From Plotosus lineatus (taxonomy: Eukaryota > Chordata > Actinopteri > Siluriformes > Plotosidae), in contig CM045729.1 in assembly GCA_024760905.1 (NCBI GenBank), positions 78,309,050 through 78,373,049 of the forward strand: a stretch of DNA of 64,000 bases. The letters are read 5' to 3'. Within the stretch, counting starts at the first letter, position 1. Each line of letters starts with the position of its first letter. Below, piece after piece: positions 10,765 to 22,099 of the stretch. The translations under genes and the position numbers were made by a program. The notes under the pieces are model-generated. The model saw nothing but the letters and a program-made list of their open reading frames with translations, ran no database searches and was not told where the DNA came from.

Positions 10765-11129
10765 ATTCATTCATTTTCTGAACCTCTTAATCCTAAGGAG
10801 GGTCACGAGGAGTCTGGCACTCATCTCAGTTGACTCTGGGCAAAGGCAGAGTACACCCTGGACAGTTTGAAAAGACCATCGCAGGGAAGAAGTACACTGG
10901 CGGCTTTGCAGCTACTCTCGTCGAAAGTCAGCAATGGTTCTTTTACATGAACCTCTCACCATAGACAATGAGAGACATGGCCAGCCTTTGATAACCCAGT
11001 TAGATGCACTAGGTGGGTGGGTGGGTGGGTGGGTGGGGGGGCAGTGACAAACCTGTTCATAGTGGGGCTTGAACCCCCAACCTTGGTATCAGTGATCCAG
11101 CACCTTACCATCAGGTCACCACTGCCCTG
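10765..11129 (-). mobile_element. SINE B, full length
   Basis: The whole unit lies between direct repeats CTATGGCAAACATT (10750-10763) and CTATGACAAACATT (11130-11143), one mismatch. In antisense: common tail (CATTCATTTTCTGAACC, GTACACCCTGGACAG), SINE B body (CGAAAGTCAGCAATGG, TAGACAATGAGAGACATGG, GATAACCCAGTTAG), B box complement, and the head end CACCACTGCCC. A (GGGT)n-poly(G) stretch at 11012-11042 occupies the body position that is C-rich in plus-strand copies. Confidence 0.9.
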
Positions 11130-11143
11130 CTATGACAAACATT

Positions 11144-11267
11144 TCAAAGAAAATCGTGAATACTAGTGAATAGCAAAGAGGTTTTGGGGGTGTTTGGCGA
11201 AGTCAAGTTTATGTGCTCAAGGTTAAGGGGTGGGCCTTATGTTAATGAGTATCCTCACAAAGACTGT

Positions 11268-11321
<54 letters not shown>

Positions 11322-11655
11322 AGTATTTCCAACTGTCCCAAGTAGACCTGACGTATTGTTCTTGCCCGGAGGAAACGAGAGCCAAGCAATACACTTTATA
11401 GACACAAATACTCGTAAATTGCGAGTGTCACCTTAAAAGCGAGTGCTTTTATTTTTGTTAGCAGAGCTACTGAGAGGGCTCCAGTCATGTATACCATGGG
11501 AATTCAGCACTTTTCACGTCAACCTGCTCAAGCTGCCATGCCTCAGAGGCAATGATCTGGAGCCAGAAGCTCTTCCTACAACCATCAGCCAGTGGTTCTC
11601 TTTTCTGTATGACAGAAATGATGTCGTGTCAGGTTGGTGGGGGGAAAAAAAAAAA

Positions 11656-11686
<31 letters not shown>

Positions 11687-12110
11687 CACACACAGTCGTA
11701 GTCACTGTTTTTACTTTGCAGTTCTTGACATCCTGATTGAGGGATTTAGAGAGGTGAATACTAAAGTGAAGGCTTATTACAGATTAAGAAAAACAAATAC
11801 ACGCCAAAGCAAATGTATAATCCAAAATCTTCTACATTTACTTTTAATATGTTGGAAGGCAAACATGATGAGGAAAGTGTGCCTCCCTGTATTTTGGAGT
11901 TGAAATCGAGTTTCTCATCAGGTCCAGGGTTCAGGGATCAGTAGAAATGTAATGTAAGCCTGGTGATAACATGCAGAATTGAAACAATTGATAGCAAACG
12001 CTGCACGTGAATGCATATTCGTATTCCAATATTTGCTCTGCTGTTTGTATAATCTCTCAGCAACAATTAATTTGGAAGCCAACACAGCAGAAAACGTCAA
12101 CATATGCACA

Positions 12111-12172
<62 letters not shown>

Positions 12173-12679
12173 CCTTTCATCAGGTTTTACCCTTCAAACT
12201 GTAACCAGGGAAATTCAGTATCAAGCTGATTCCTGCTCATTGCCAAGTGGGCTAGGAGCAACACACAAAGAGAACATTCATATATTCCAATTAGATTTGC
12301 CACACTTGACTGACTCTAATGTGCACAGGAGTCGGAGGACCCACTGAATGTCTGTTTTCCATTTTTGTTGGTGTGCGCAAATTAATTCGGAGTAAGCAAG
12401 TTACTCTTATTATATTATTTATTTATTTATTTATTTATTTTTGCATGCATGTGTGTGTGTGTTTTATTTCTTTTAATTACCGGATGTTTCTGAGCGACCC
12501 TCTCGGCCATACGTTCGAAATGGAGTGAAAATCTGGATGCAAAGCAGAGTGTGATTTCTGCCTCCATACCGTATAAGAAGGTAGAAATGCACTATAGAAA
12601 GGACTCGGGCTTATAGACAGTATCAGGTCCTGTTGAGCAAACCATTTAAAGTCGTTTTGCTGTTCTATGCTCTCGATTG
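11144..12679. other. Unassigned sequence with several microsatellites
   Basis: (GT)n at 11269-11320, poly(A)-(CA)n at 11644-11693, (CA)n at 12111-12166 and (TTTA)n at 12411-12440. No coding signature; open frames through these arrays are low complexity. Confidence 0.5.
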
Positions 12680-12865
12680 GGCGCCACGGTGGTCCACCAC
12701 ACAGCAACAAGGTCCCGGGTTTGATTTTTCCAGGCTCGGGCTGTTTCTGTGTAGTTTTCATGTTCTCCTCGTGCTTGTGCGGGTTTCCTTGGGGTACTCC
12801 GGTTCCCTTCTACAACTCAAAAATCATGCACGGTAGACCGACTGACTGTCTCCTGTGTGTCAGAG

Positions 12866-12905
<40 letters not shown>

Positions 12906-13030
12906 GCCCTGCAATGGCCTGCAGAGTTGTTCAGGGTGTATGCCGCCCTCTCCCGGAGTTGACTGACATAGGCACCACCCTCCCCATGACCCTAATTAGG
13001 ACAAAGTGGCTGAGAAAACCAAAGAATGAA
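12680..13030 (+). mobile_element. SINE A copy with (GT)n
   Basis: Starts GGGCGCCACGGTGGTCCACC, lacks part of the head, and has GGTCCCGGGTTTGATTTTTCC in the B-box position. Body GTTCTCCTCGTGCTTGTGCG, (GT)n at 12870-12903, and the common tail CTGCAATGGCCTGCAGAG through CCTAATTAGGACAAAGTGG. Confidence 0.85.
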
Positions 13031-13248
13031 GTTCTTGGCCTTCCAACATTTTTATGAACAATTGCTAAAAATCAATTTAAAAGCTGAATGCGTTTGTAGA
13101 TTATAAATTCTTATAATGTGCTCTTAAGGGGAGTCCATGAATAAAGACCTGAGTGACAAGACGGCATAGGAAGTTAATAAACGCCACAGAAATGAGCGAC
13201 GACAGGCATAACTATGTTAAGTGGAGTGACGTGGGCGGGTACAGAGTA

Positions 13249-13315
13249 TATATAAACCCCCAACGTTAGGATCAGTGCTCCAGCACCTTTACCACCAGGC
13301 CACCGCTGCCTGAGA
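13249..13315 (-). mobile_element. SINE B head fragment
   Basis: AACCCCCAACGTTAGGATC, GTGCTCCAGCACC and TTTACCACCAGGCCACCGC are the antisense tRNA-like head. Body and tail are missing. Confidence 0.75.
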
Positions 13316-14412
13316 ACCTTACAACAATTACCTATTTTTTTATGATAATATACACTGATTTTACCAAAATAATATAAACGCTAATAATAATAATATAAGC
13401 TATTGATTTATTATTACGTTGACCTTCACTTCCTTTCAGGAACTAGCCAAATAGTGCTCATGTATTCACTCGAAAACATTTGGAAGCAATAAACATTTAA
13501 AAGGGTTACCTAGGCAACCTTGAGCATTTTGCCAAAAGATTGAGTACGGAATTCACTTGTCAGTGGATTCCCTTTTTAATCCTACGGAGACTCCACATCA
13601 GCGGCACGAACCTATCACATCTCCAAGTTATGGAAACCTCTGGTGGTGATGCACATCGAATCCCAGTCTCCACATCTCCACCTCCACCGAGCAACAGATG
13701 GGAAAAGTAAACTAAAGTAAGTAGAGTCCTATCTCTTTCCCTTCAGGAGCCTCGGTGTTCACGTGGCGATATTTCTCCCAACACAAAGCCAAACCCATCT
13801 TCTTTTTTATGCGCAGCGTGAGCAGGCTGGCTTCAAATAAGGTAGACCACAGACCAGCGGCGTCAACTCCACACAGGTTTGTCAAATGTCAGCCAAGCCG
13901 CCAAACGGCTTTCAAAAGGACCACAGTCGAAATTATATGTCAGCTGAGAAGATTTTAACCCGCCGGAAAAAAAAAAAAAAAAAAAAAAAGATTGAGGAGA
14001 CTTATTTGGTCATGGCTGAAAATCCACACAATTTAAGATGGACCCCCACCCCCACCCCCTTTCCAGTTCCCACATTGGGACATTCCTCTCAAAATACCTG
14101 TGGAGACAAGTGGGGAAGGAAGGGTGCAATAACCTTCGCTCAGCTGACTGATTTGTAGACAATCAACCATGTTTTATGTCAAGAGATAAAGATTTTGAAG
14201 CCACAACTGGGTGTAAATGCGCTATCAAGTGGGAACGAGGATTCAGCTTCTTTCCATCATTTTTTCCCCTTAAACCTTGGAAGAGATGACAATAACGGCT
14301 TTTTAAATAATAGACCCAATCTAATCGCACACAGCGCCAATTCAACGCATGTAGCTGGTTACTCAGAATGTCCATTAATGTTTTTTTCCCCATTGCATGC
14401 ATTTATAATGTA

Positions 14413-14459
<47 letters not shown>

Positions 14460-16274
14460 GTACATAATGTTTGGTGTATATACCATAATATACAGCTTAA
14501 TAGCTGGATTAGCACGGCTGAGACTTAGCAACATGATAGCGTGTGCCAGGCCACAGGAGAAAGATTATACATTAGTGACCATTTTGTATTCCTGGACGCA
14601 AACCACGCTCAAATATGCAGCACGCTGTGTAAACCCATAGGTGTCCATCGCAGCCAACCAAAAGTGTGGTGAGATGTGTCGGCGCTACCACAGGCTCAAT
14701 TCAAACCCCAACACTTTCTGTGCTCGTCCATCATCCCCGCCTCCCTGCTGGGTAAACATGCGATACGAGTGTAGACTCGGGCCTCACAAAGCCACGGAAT
14801 TATAAAAATAAGTATCAACTACTGGAGGCCCGTTCTGTGCAGGTCCTGTAAAAATAAAAGGCTCAGAGATCTTTTTCTTGGAACGCTTCTTCGCTTTGTC
14901 TCCCAACGGTCAAGACGAGGCTTTTGCAATGATGAGAGCAAAGCAGGAGTTACACATAAAGACAGGTCATGGGGGCTGTGTGTGCAATGGGTGGGACTGG
15001 TAGGAGGTATTGCAGACTATCATGTTCCCCAGGAGAGATTCTTACGTTCCAGAGCAGAAGCTGAGGTCTGGCACATCAGTGTTCAGTTAATTTTACTCGC
15101 CTGGATTATTTGGTTTGGCAGTCTCTCTGAAGAGCTTGGTGAAGACTGCCCAACCACGACGGTTAATGTTTCCCCAACCACTGTCTTCGAGTTGGTTTAA
15201 AAACTTTCGGTCACTAGTTGTGGATAATATGGAAGCGATTTCTTGCTAGTAATTGCCTAATAAATTAATTCTTATGCCCCCCCCCCCCCCCTCCCCGCCC
15301 AATACCCAGCCCATCATACTTTTTAAAGTATGACCCAAGTGATAAATCAAGTCAAAAAAATACATGAACAAGGGATATTTTATATGGTCGCCGAAAAATA
15401 AAGCTAAGCATGCTAACGTCACACTTTAACCCTCTAACCAATCAGATTTAAGAAAAGGCAAAGGTTATTTTAATACTTTTTTCACACACGAAACGATGTT
15501 TAAGATGACTTATTTAACATTATTAGCATGTCATTACCCATACTGCCTCTGTTAAATCCTGACCTCTATACAGCTGCTGTCGGGAATTTGAACTCACAAT
15601 GGCGGATCAGGATCAGACCATTGTGCATCTCTGAGCAGATGCTTTTTCTCAGTCTGATGCTGTAAGGGTAAATATTTGTTGTTTGCAATATTCTGGAAGT
15701 GCAAAAAAGAAGGTTAAAAAAAGCCACACACCCATGTCCTGCTTCCAGATGCTGCACATCTGGGAGTGTATATACTATATCGCAAGTGACAGTATGGCAG
15801 TATCACAATAAAATCACAATGTGTCTGTAAACAATCCATGAGTGGGAATAACAGGCAGTCGTTTCTAATCAATCAGCTTTGACTCACTTTTAAACAAAGA
15901 TACCAATCAGCTCATACTACTGGCGCACAGGGATCCATCAGCGAAAGGAAAATGGACGGAATGAGTTCTAACCTTATGAAATGGACCCATCAAGTTAAAG
16001 CAGAACTTCTTTCACTGACAACATATAATTTTGATAAATTTGCCAAAATTAAGAGTCTCGTGCCAAACCATCTGGTGTTCTCACATTAGTGTGTTACTAT
16101 TCATTTCAGGGAAAAGATCCACAATCTGTCAAGGTTTTGTTTTGTTTCATTCAGATTAGGGTTCTTTGGGTTCTTTAGTACTCAAAACTCTCGAAAATCT
16201 TAATTAATTATAAATTCCCATAGGTTTCCTGCTTTATCATAATATCACATGATGATGTATGCTTTGTAGCTACT
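13316..16274. other. Unassigned sequence, few repeats
   Basis: About 3 kb with poly(A) at 13968-13989, (GT)n at 14417-14457 and poly(C) at 15277-15297. No domain is recognisable in the short open frames. This is one of the longest stretches without identifiable transposons and may include intronic or regulatory sequence. Confidence 0.45.
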
Positions 16275-16976
16275 ATTCCTTTGCTGAGCCACTTAATCAT
16301 AGTAGGGACGCAGGGAGGCACTAGCCTATCTCAGACAACTTTGGATGAATAGGTACACCCTGAACAGTTTTTCTGCCTATCAAAGGGCCATCACACATCA
16401 TCATTCACACTCACACTCACACCTAGAGGGCAATGTGAAAGTTAGCCTAATGCGCATGTCTTTAGACTGTAGCACCATGATGTGCCATGAAAAACCTATA
16501 CAGGGATCCCTCACTGTCCGAAGTTAATTGGGACCAAGACCATCCCTCGACCACCGAATTCCATGAAGTGGGATCAACCCCCCAACTAACGTACAGGCAT
16601 ACACACACTCAGATGCACACGTCACATAAAAATGTAAGAAGTTCTGTTGGGGTGTTTTGTTTTTTTTTTTTTTTTTTTTTTGGATTTTTTTTTTTTTTTT
16701 TTTTTTTTGTTGTTGTTGTTGTTTTGTTGTTGCAAAATTGGCCTTGTTTTTGCAGCATTTTCCTTAACGTTTTCCCCTATTCTTTCTCAATTTCCTTATT
16801 TTTTAATTTGATGAATATTAAAACAAAAAACTGGCGATGCACTGAAGCCCCATGAATTGAAGTGCAAAGTAGAGAGGGATCCCTGTATAAGCACACTCAG
16901 GAATGCTTGAGACTCGAACCCAGGACCTTCTTGCGGTTAGGCGCATGTGCTAATCCCCACTTCACTGTGCCACCCC
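16275..16976 (-). mobile_element. SINE A copy split by a pogo-like MITE
   Basis: The tail and body lie at 16275-16500 (GCCACTTAATCATAGTAGGG, TACACCCTGAACAG, TCACACCTAGAGGGCAATG) and the head resumes at 16886-16976 (CGAACCCAGGACCTTCTTGC, GTGCTAATC, ACTGTGCCACCCC). The break is exactly at the TA-flanked MITE, so the SINE is the older insertion. Confidence 0.85.
16501..16885. mobile_element. pogo-like MITE inserted in a SINE
   Basis: Ends CAGGGATCCCTCACTGTCC and, reverse complemented, CAGGGATCCCTCTCTACTTTG; flanked by TA (16499-16500, 16886-16887). Interior (CCCTATTCTTTCTCAATTTCC, AATTTGATGAATATT) matches the element at 9502-10359 in reverse orientation. Long T-rich tract at 16661-16707. 385 bp, no coding capacity. 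Confidence 0.85.
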
Positions 16977-16985
16977 ATTATGTCT

Positions 16986-17292
16986 TCTTCTTCCTCTTCA
17001 CTTATCCCTTAACGTCCGGGGATGTCATTGGGGCGCCTTAATGGCGAGACTTGGGCTGATTTGGCCTGGCGGCGCCATCCCTCTCCAAGTCGTAGAAACA
17101 CGCTGACGGCTTTGCAGCCTACTCTTTATGAAAGTCAGCAATGGTTCTTTTACATGCCTCTTACCATAGACAGTGAGAGACATGGCCTGTCTTTGATAAC
17201 CCAGTTAGCTGCACTGGGGGACAGTGACAACCCTGTGGGGACTCGAACCCCCAACCTTAGGATCAGCGATCCTGCGCCCTAACCACCACTGC
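16986..17292 (-). mobile_element. SINE B with a third tail type
   Basis: Bounded by a perfect 13-bp duplication CCCCATTATGTCT (16973-16985, 17293-17305). The minus strand reads a SINE B head and body (B-box region GGTTCGAGTCC, AAAGAACCATTGCTGAC), then about 100 bp not found in other copies: GGATGGCGCCGCCAGGCC, CAATGACATCCCCGGACG, TTAAGGGATAAGTGAAGAGG and a (GAA)n end. This tail is neither the common one nor the RTE one. It presumably comes from another LINE, which I could not identify. Confidence 0.8.
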
Positions 17293-17363
17293 CCCCATTA
17301 TGTCTAGAAAAGTTTAAATATATAAATTCAGATGCTTACTGCTGAGTTGCTTAAATTCATGCT

Positions 17364-17716
17364 TCATTCATTCATTTTCTAAGTGGCTTACTCCTAATTA
17401 GGGTTGGGGGAGACTGGTGCCCATCTCAGCCAGCTCTGGGGAAATGCAGGGTACACCCTGAATAGCCGCTGGGTCATCATAGGGACAAGACACATTCCCA
17501 GTTTGGGATGAACATTCACACAATCACACCTTAGGGTAATATGGAACAGCCAAGTAGCCGACTATGCATGCTTTTGTGGAAGGAAACTGGAGTACCCGGA
17601 GGAAACCCACACAAGCACAAAGAGAACATGCACACTCTACACAGAAATACCTGGGCCCTGGAATCGGACCTAGGACCTTCTTGCTGTCAGGAGGACGTGC
17701 TTGCCACTGTGCCACC
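17364..17716 (-). mobile_element. SINE A, full length
   Basis: Antisense tail (CATTCATTCATTTTC, CTCCTAATTAGGGTTGG, GGGTACACCCTG), body (CTGGAGTACCCGGAGGAAAC, AACATGCACACTC) and head (GGACCTAGGACCTTCTTGC, CACTGTGCCACC). Confidence 0.9.
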
Positions 17717-17727
17717 CTTAAACCAGA

Positions 17728-18003
17728 TTCATTCATTCATTCAGTCATTCAGTCATTCGTTCATTCATTTAATTATTGAACAGCTTAAACCTAATAAGGG
17801 TCACAGGGAGGCTGGTGCCAACATTGCAAATAACAGCAATGATTCTTTTACATGCCTCTGTTCACAGACAATGAGAGACATGGCTGGCCTTTGATAACCC
17901 AGTTAGCTGTATGGGGGGGGGGGTGGCTTGATGACAGAGGGGCTTCAACCTCTGACCTCCAGGTCAGTAAGCAAGCACCCTGCCACGAGGCTGCCACAGT
18001 CCC
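17728..18003 (-). mobile_element. SINE B, internally shortened
   Basis: Starts with an imperfect (CATT)n/(CAGT)n tail, GGGTCACAGGGAGGCTGGTG, then jumps to the body (CAATGATTCTTTTACATGCC, CAATGAGAGACATGGC, poly(G) at 17914-17924) and a degraded head. It sits immediately after a SINE A in the same orientation. Confidence 0.8.
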
Positions 18004-18464
18004 GACACCAGACTCACCACAAATATTTAATATGATGCTAATAATTTCTGCAGCAGGCTGCGGGACCAATTTTAAACCAATCTTCATTTCAAACAGAGAA
18101 GCAACTCAAGAAATACCTTCAGCTGCACAGTGTGTGAATAGAGATAAAAACGTAATATGTATTGGTGTCACAGCAAAAATTTGTCATGGTCTTAAAGCCT
18201 GTATGTAAGCAATAAAAAGTATAGGTGTAAAGATTGTTGAGAGAAAAGTAAATAGTTAATAGTATTGAATATAATAAGCCAGTAAAAATACATAGTGGGC
18301 GATGGGAGTTTACTAAATAAACATGGTAAAAATCTCTCTGAAAGCCATAGGCTTGTATGTACAACAGAAGCTCCTGGATCTCGCTGTGGGGCTTTCACCA
18401 GTTTCTTTTAAATTTTTCCCAGTAAGAAGAAAACAGCGAAAGAGAAAATGTTTGAGTGAATGGT
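18004..18464. other. Unassigned sequence
   Basis: No recognised features. Confidence 0.5.
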
Positions 18465-18930
18465 AGAGAAGTGCACAAGTTGTGAGTGGTGTAGAAGTCT
18501 TCTGTGTGGAGTTTGCATGTTCTCTCCATACTTTTCTATGGGTACTCTTGTCTCCTCCAACAGCCCAAAGACATTAAATTAAAATTACATCAACTCTTCT
18601 TCTTCTTCTTCTTCTTCTTTTCCTTTCGGCTGTTCCCTTCAGAGGTCGCCACAGCAAACCATCCGCCTCAATCTCACCCTGTCCTCTGCATCTTCTTCTC
18701 TTACCCCAATGACCCTCATGTCCGCCTTCACCACATCCATAAATCTCTTCCTTACATCAACTGGCCACTCTTAATCATCCCTAAGTATGACTGTGAGCAT
18801 TTATCTTTGTGTTAGCCCTGAAGCTAACTGGCACCCTATTCAGCGTGTACCCCTCTTCTTGCTATTAACCCAGATGGGATTTGCAGCCCTGCGACCCAAA
18901 TAGATAAAAGCTGAAAACAATGGATGCATG
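18465..18930 (+). mobile_element. SINE A-like copy split by a short RTE insertion
   Basis: TGTGTGGAGTTTGCATGTTC and CTCCAACAGCCCAAAGACAT lie to the left of the RTE. GGCCACTCTTAATCATCCC, GAGCATTTATCTTTGTG, GCACCCTATTCAGCGTGTACC, CAGCCCTGCGACCC and GGATGCATGG lie to its right. The two parts join into one continuous SINE body when the RTE and one duplicated target are removed. Confidence 0.75.
18596..18751 (-). mobile_element. Severely 5'-truncated RTE LINE (156 bp)
   Basis: A perfect 11-bp target duplication TTACATCAACT flanks it (18585-18595, 18752-18762). Read on the minus strand it encodes the last part of the RTE C-terminal region (a FMDVVK-like stretch, then VRLRR) and ends CTGTGGCGACCTCTGAAGGG, AGCCGAAAGGAAAAG and (GAA)n. 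This defines the RTE 3' end and its simple tail in this genome. Confidence 0.9.
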
Positions 18931-20121
18931 GAACTGGAGGCAAAGTCAATGAATGCATGCGCTATCATTTTTGCCTGATGTTAGAGTTCCTTCTCAAACA
19001 CATAATGGTAATAATTTAGCGCACTTTCTTAGTAGAATTGGTCATTTTCATCAAATAGTGATGATTAGATCCTAAAGTATAAGCAGAGATAAACAGAGCC
19101 ACAAAGCCAACATTATACCAAAGGTGTTGTATTGTGCCTGTCAGACGCTCCCCCCACTTACGAACATTCGTTTTACGAACATCTGAAGATACGAACATCC
19201 GGTCCGAGGTCGAGAGTGAAAGTGAAAGTGAAATGAAATTGAAGAACAAGTAGTAAGAGAAATGGAATGAAATCTATAGAACGATATATCATCAATAGAA
19301 GTATGAAATATGATTAAAAATTATAGGTACATTAATACTAGGCTCCGGCAGAGGGGTGTGGCTGATGTGGCTACCAGAGGTCTGGGAAGAGAAGCAGAAC
19401 CAGTACATTTCTAAACTCCTGCCAAAACGTTCAAAGAAGAAACAAATAGACTCCAGTATTATAATGAATTGGATAAGAGTGAAACTCTCTGTAAATCTGA
19501 TCAGATCTGCTGTGCTGTGCTTGAGAAGAACTAGGAGTTTAAACATTTCATGTCCCCCACTAGTATGAACTTTTCACCTGTGAGCCGGCAATGTGCGCAT
19601 GCTGCTTTCAGAGGTCAGCACATCTTGCACCGTTACAGTGACGCGCAGCCTGAAGTGCACACGCGGCCGCTGTGCACCTCCAGATCCTACACAGATAACT
19701 TCATTATCTAGGACCGGGTACCAGTGGGTTAAATGGTGTGCCTTGGTGATGCTGAGTGGTTTTGATGTGCTGGATGATGTTTACTGCAGTGTCATGGGAG
19801 GAATGGTGTCATTAACAATGATTTGTGATGCTCATGATTTAACACCATAAAGACTTTAAAGCTTCAGGTGCGCGGGGGGTAGATTGAATTGAGTCGGGTC
19901 AACTTGGGGCTGAGTGAGACACAAACCATGAATCATATTGGAAAAGGATTCATAAATGATCCACCAATTAAACAGAATTATTTAGGAAGCATTACACACA
20001 CGTCTGGTAAATAAATAAATTAATCAAATTATCTTCATGTAGAAGTTCGATTATAGTTCTCCGGTGCTCCTTCCAAGGGCAACTGGAAGCTGATCAGTTC
20101 AATTTTCCAGTTGTTGTGTCG
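18931..20121. other. Unassigned sequence with one possible pogo-type terminus
   Basis: At 19140-19205 CAGACGCTCCCCCCACTTACG followed by repeated TACGAACAT motifs resembles a pogo/Tigger-type end, but no partner end was found. The remainder shows nothing recognisable. Confidence 0.35.
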
Positions 20122-20246
<125 letters not shown>

Positions 20247-20311
20247 CATGAAGATACGTTGACAAGTTTTCATGTTTAAATTTCCAACAACACTGAAGGG
20301 TTTCGGTCTTT

Positions 20312-20432
20312 GAGCTCCAGAAAAGGGCATTTGGCATGCAAACACATCATATACAACTGAATGCTTCAAAAGCTGTGGCAACACTGTACAGATCAACCAC
20401 ATGTGTTAGGCCCACATACTTTTGGCCATATA
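20312..20432. mobile_element. Tc1-like terminal remnant
   Basis: TGAGCTCCAGAAAAGGGCAT, CATATACAACTGAATGCTTC, GCTGTGGCAACACTG and the terminus CCACATACTTTTGGCCATAT match the family also seen at 4880-5193. A SINE A has inserted at its very end. Confidence 0.6.
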
Positions 20433-20436
20433 ATAT

Positions 20437-20548
20437 TCATTCATTCATTCCTTCTTCAAGTTGCTTAATCCTAATTAGGGTCATGGGAAGGCTGACACCC
20501 ATCTAAACTGACTCCGGGAAAGGACAGAGTACACCCTGGTGGCTTGCA

Positions 20549-20601
<53 letters not shown>

Positions 20602-20820
20602 GCCTTGTATGTACACAAGCCACGCACGCAATTATTTGCACTCACTCTCACACCTCGGTGCAATTCAGGGCCACTAATTAGCTTCCTGGGCATGTTTTAG
20701 GCCTGTGAGAGGAAACTGGAATACCTGGAGGAAAACCACACAAGCACGGGAGATCCTGCAAATACCTGAGCCCGGGAATCAAACCCAGGACCTTCTTGCT
20801 GTGAGGTGGACATGTTAACA
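20437..20820 (-). mobile_element. SINE A, full length, with internal (CA)n
   Basis: Flanked by direct repeats CCATATAATAT (20426-20436 and 20821-20831), perfect over 11 bp. Antisense tail (TTGCTTAATCCTAATTAGGG, GAGTACACCCTGG), (CA)n at 20549-20599, body (CACTAATTAGCTTCCTGGGC, CTGGAATACCTGGAGG) and head (CGGGAATCAAACCCAGGACC). The (CA)n lies at the usual GT position of SINE A. Confidence 0.92.
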
Positions 20821-20831
20821 CCATATAATAT

Positions 20832-21302
20832 ATATTTTAAGAAAAAAATTCTCTTCATGTAAACCTATAAAAATAAAGGTAATGTTTGCTTTTTTAAATG
20901 CTTTTTTGTAGACTAATGATTCTATATAAAGTCATATAGCAGCAGTGATGAGAAAAAAACAATGCCAGCAGGGTCCTTTGTGTACATGCCTGGGGTCCCA
21001 CTGCCCCTGGAAATGCCTTCGCTTTGTATGCAACATGATCTTTACTAGCACAGTACAAGATTAAAAAACAAATCTGCCTCATTTACCATTTATTAAGCAG
21101 GTTATAAATGGAATAATTTATGAATCACTCTCATGAGCATTTCACTTGTATTAATATTTTTAATAATATTTTTGGTATGAATGAAAATCCAGTACATTAG
21201 GGAAAACGTTTGTGTTTTATAAGGGATCTGTGTGTGGAAATTTATGTTTATATGACATGGATTACTTCAGTTTTATATATCTCTAAACAGCTCTCACTCA
21301 CC
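20832..21302. other. Unassigned AT-rich sequence
   Basis: No recognised features. Confidence 0.5.
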
Positions 21303-21343
21303 AACTTAATCCTTTTACCTAATAGGGTAAGAGGGAGACTGCT

Positions 21344-21394
<51 letters not shown>

Positions 21395-21558
21395 GGAGGG
21401 CAATTTGGAACTGTCATTTAGAATAATGCTCACGTTTTTGGACTGTGGGAGGAAACAGGAGCACCTGGAGGAAACCCACGCAAGCAAAGGAAAAACTTGC
21501 AAAGGCCGAGACTCAAACTCAGGACCTTCTTACCTTCTTGCTGTAAGGCAGATTAACC
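21303..21558 (-). mobile_element. SINE A copy with (CA)n
   Basis: CTTAATCCTTTTACCTAATAGG tail remnant, (CA)n at 21344-21392, CTGGAGGGCAATTTGG, GGACTGTGGGAGGAAACAGG and a head with a short duplication (TTCTTACCTTCTTGC). Confidence 0.85.
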
Positions 21559-21571
21559 CAAAATATATTTC

Positions 21572-21717
<146 letters not shown>

Positions 21718-22099
21718 GCACTTAGCAGAAGTCCTTATGCAGAGTGACTCATACATTCTCATGCTCTCATGCTAGATCACAAGGTAAGAAATTAATAACA
21801 ATTTCAAGAAAGGTCAGTCATTTTTCATAAAAAAAAAAAAAAAAAAACACGAACTCATTATTTATTACAAACAAATAATAAAATTATAACCAAAGAAATT
21901 TGACTATGCATTTGAAGATGGCCCATTCAGCCTGCATAGAGCCTTAAGCGATAAAGAGAAGATAAACAGAGGGGCGCTCATAGAGGGCAGGGAGCCCCTG
22001 GTACTCAACATGGATAATGTCACAAATCTATTTTGGTACTGCTTTTAATTACCCACAAGCTCAACTTATTATATTTCAGTGCGTATTTGTAATACTAAT

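Noticed and set aside
19140..19205. Complete pogo/Tigger element
   Set aside because: Only one end-like sequence was found; without the second terminus and TA duplication it is not called as an element.
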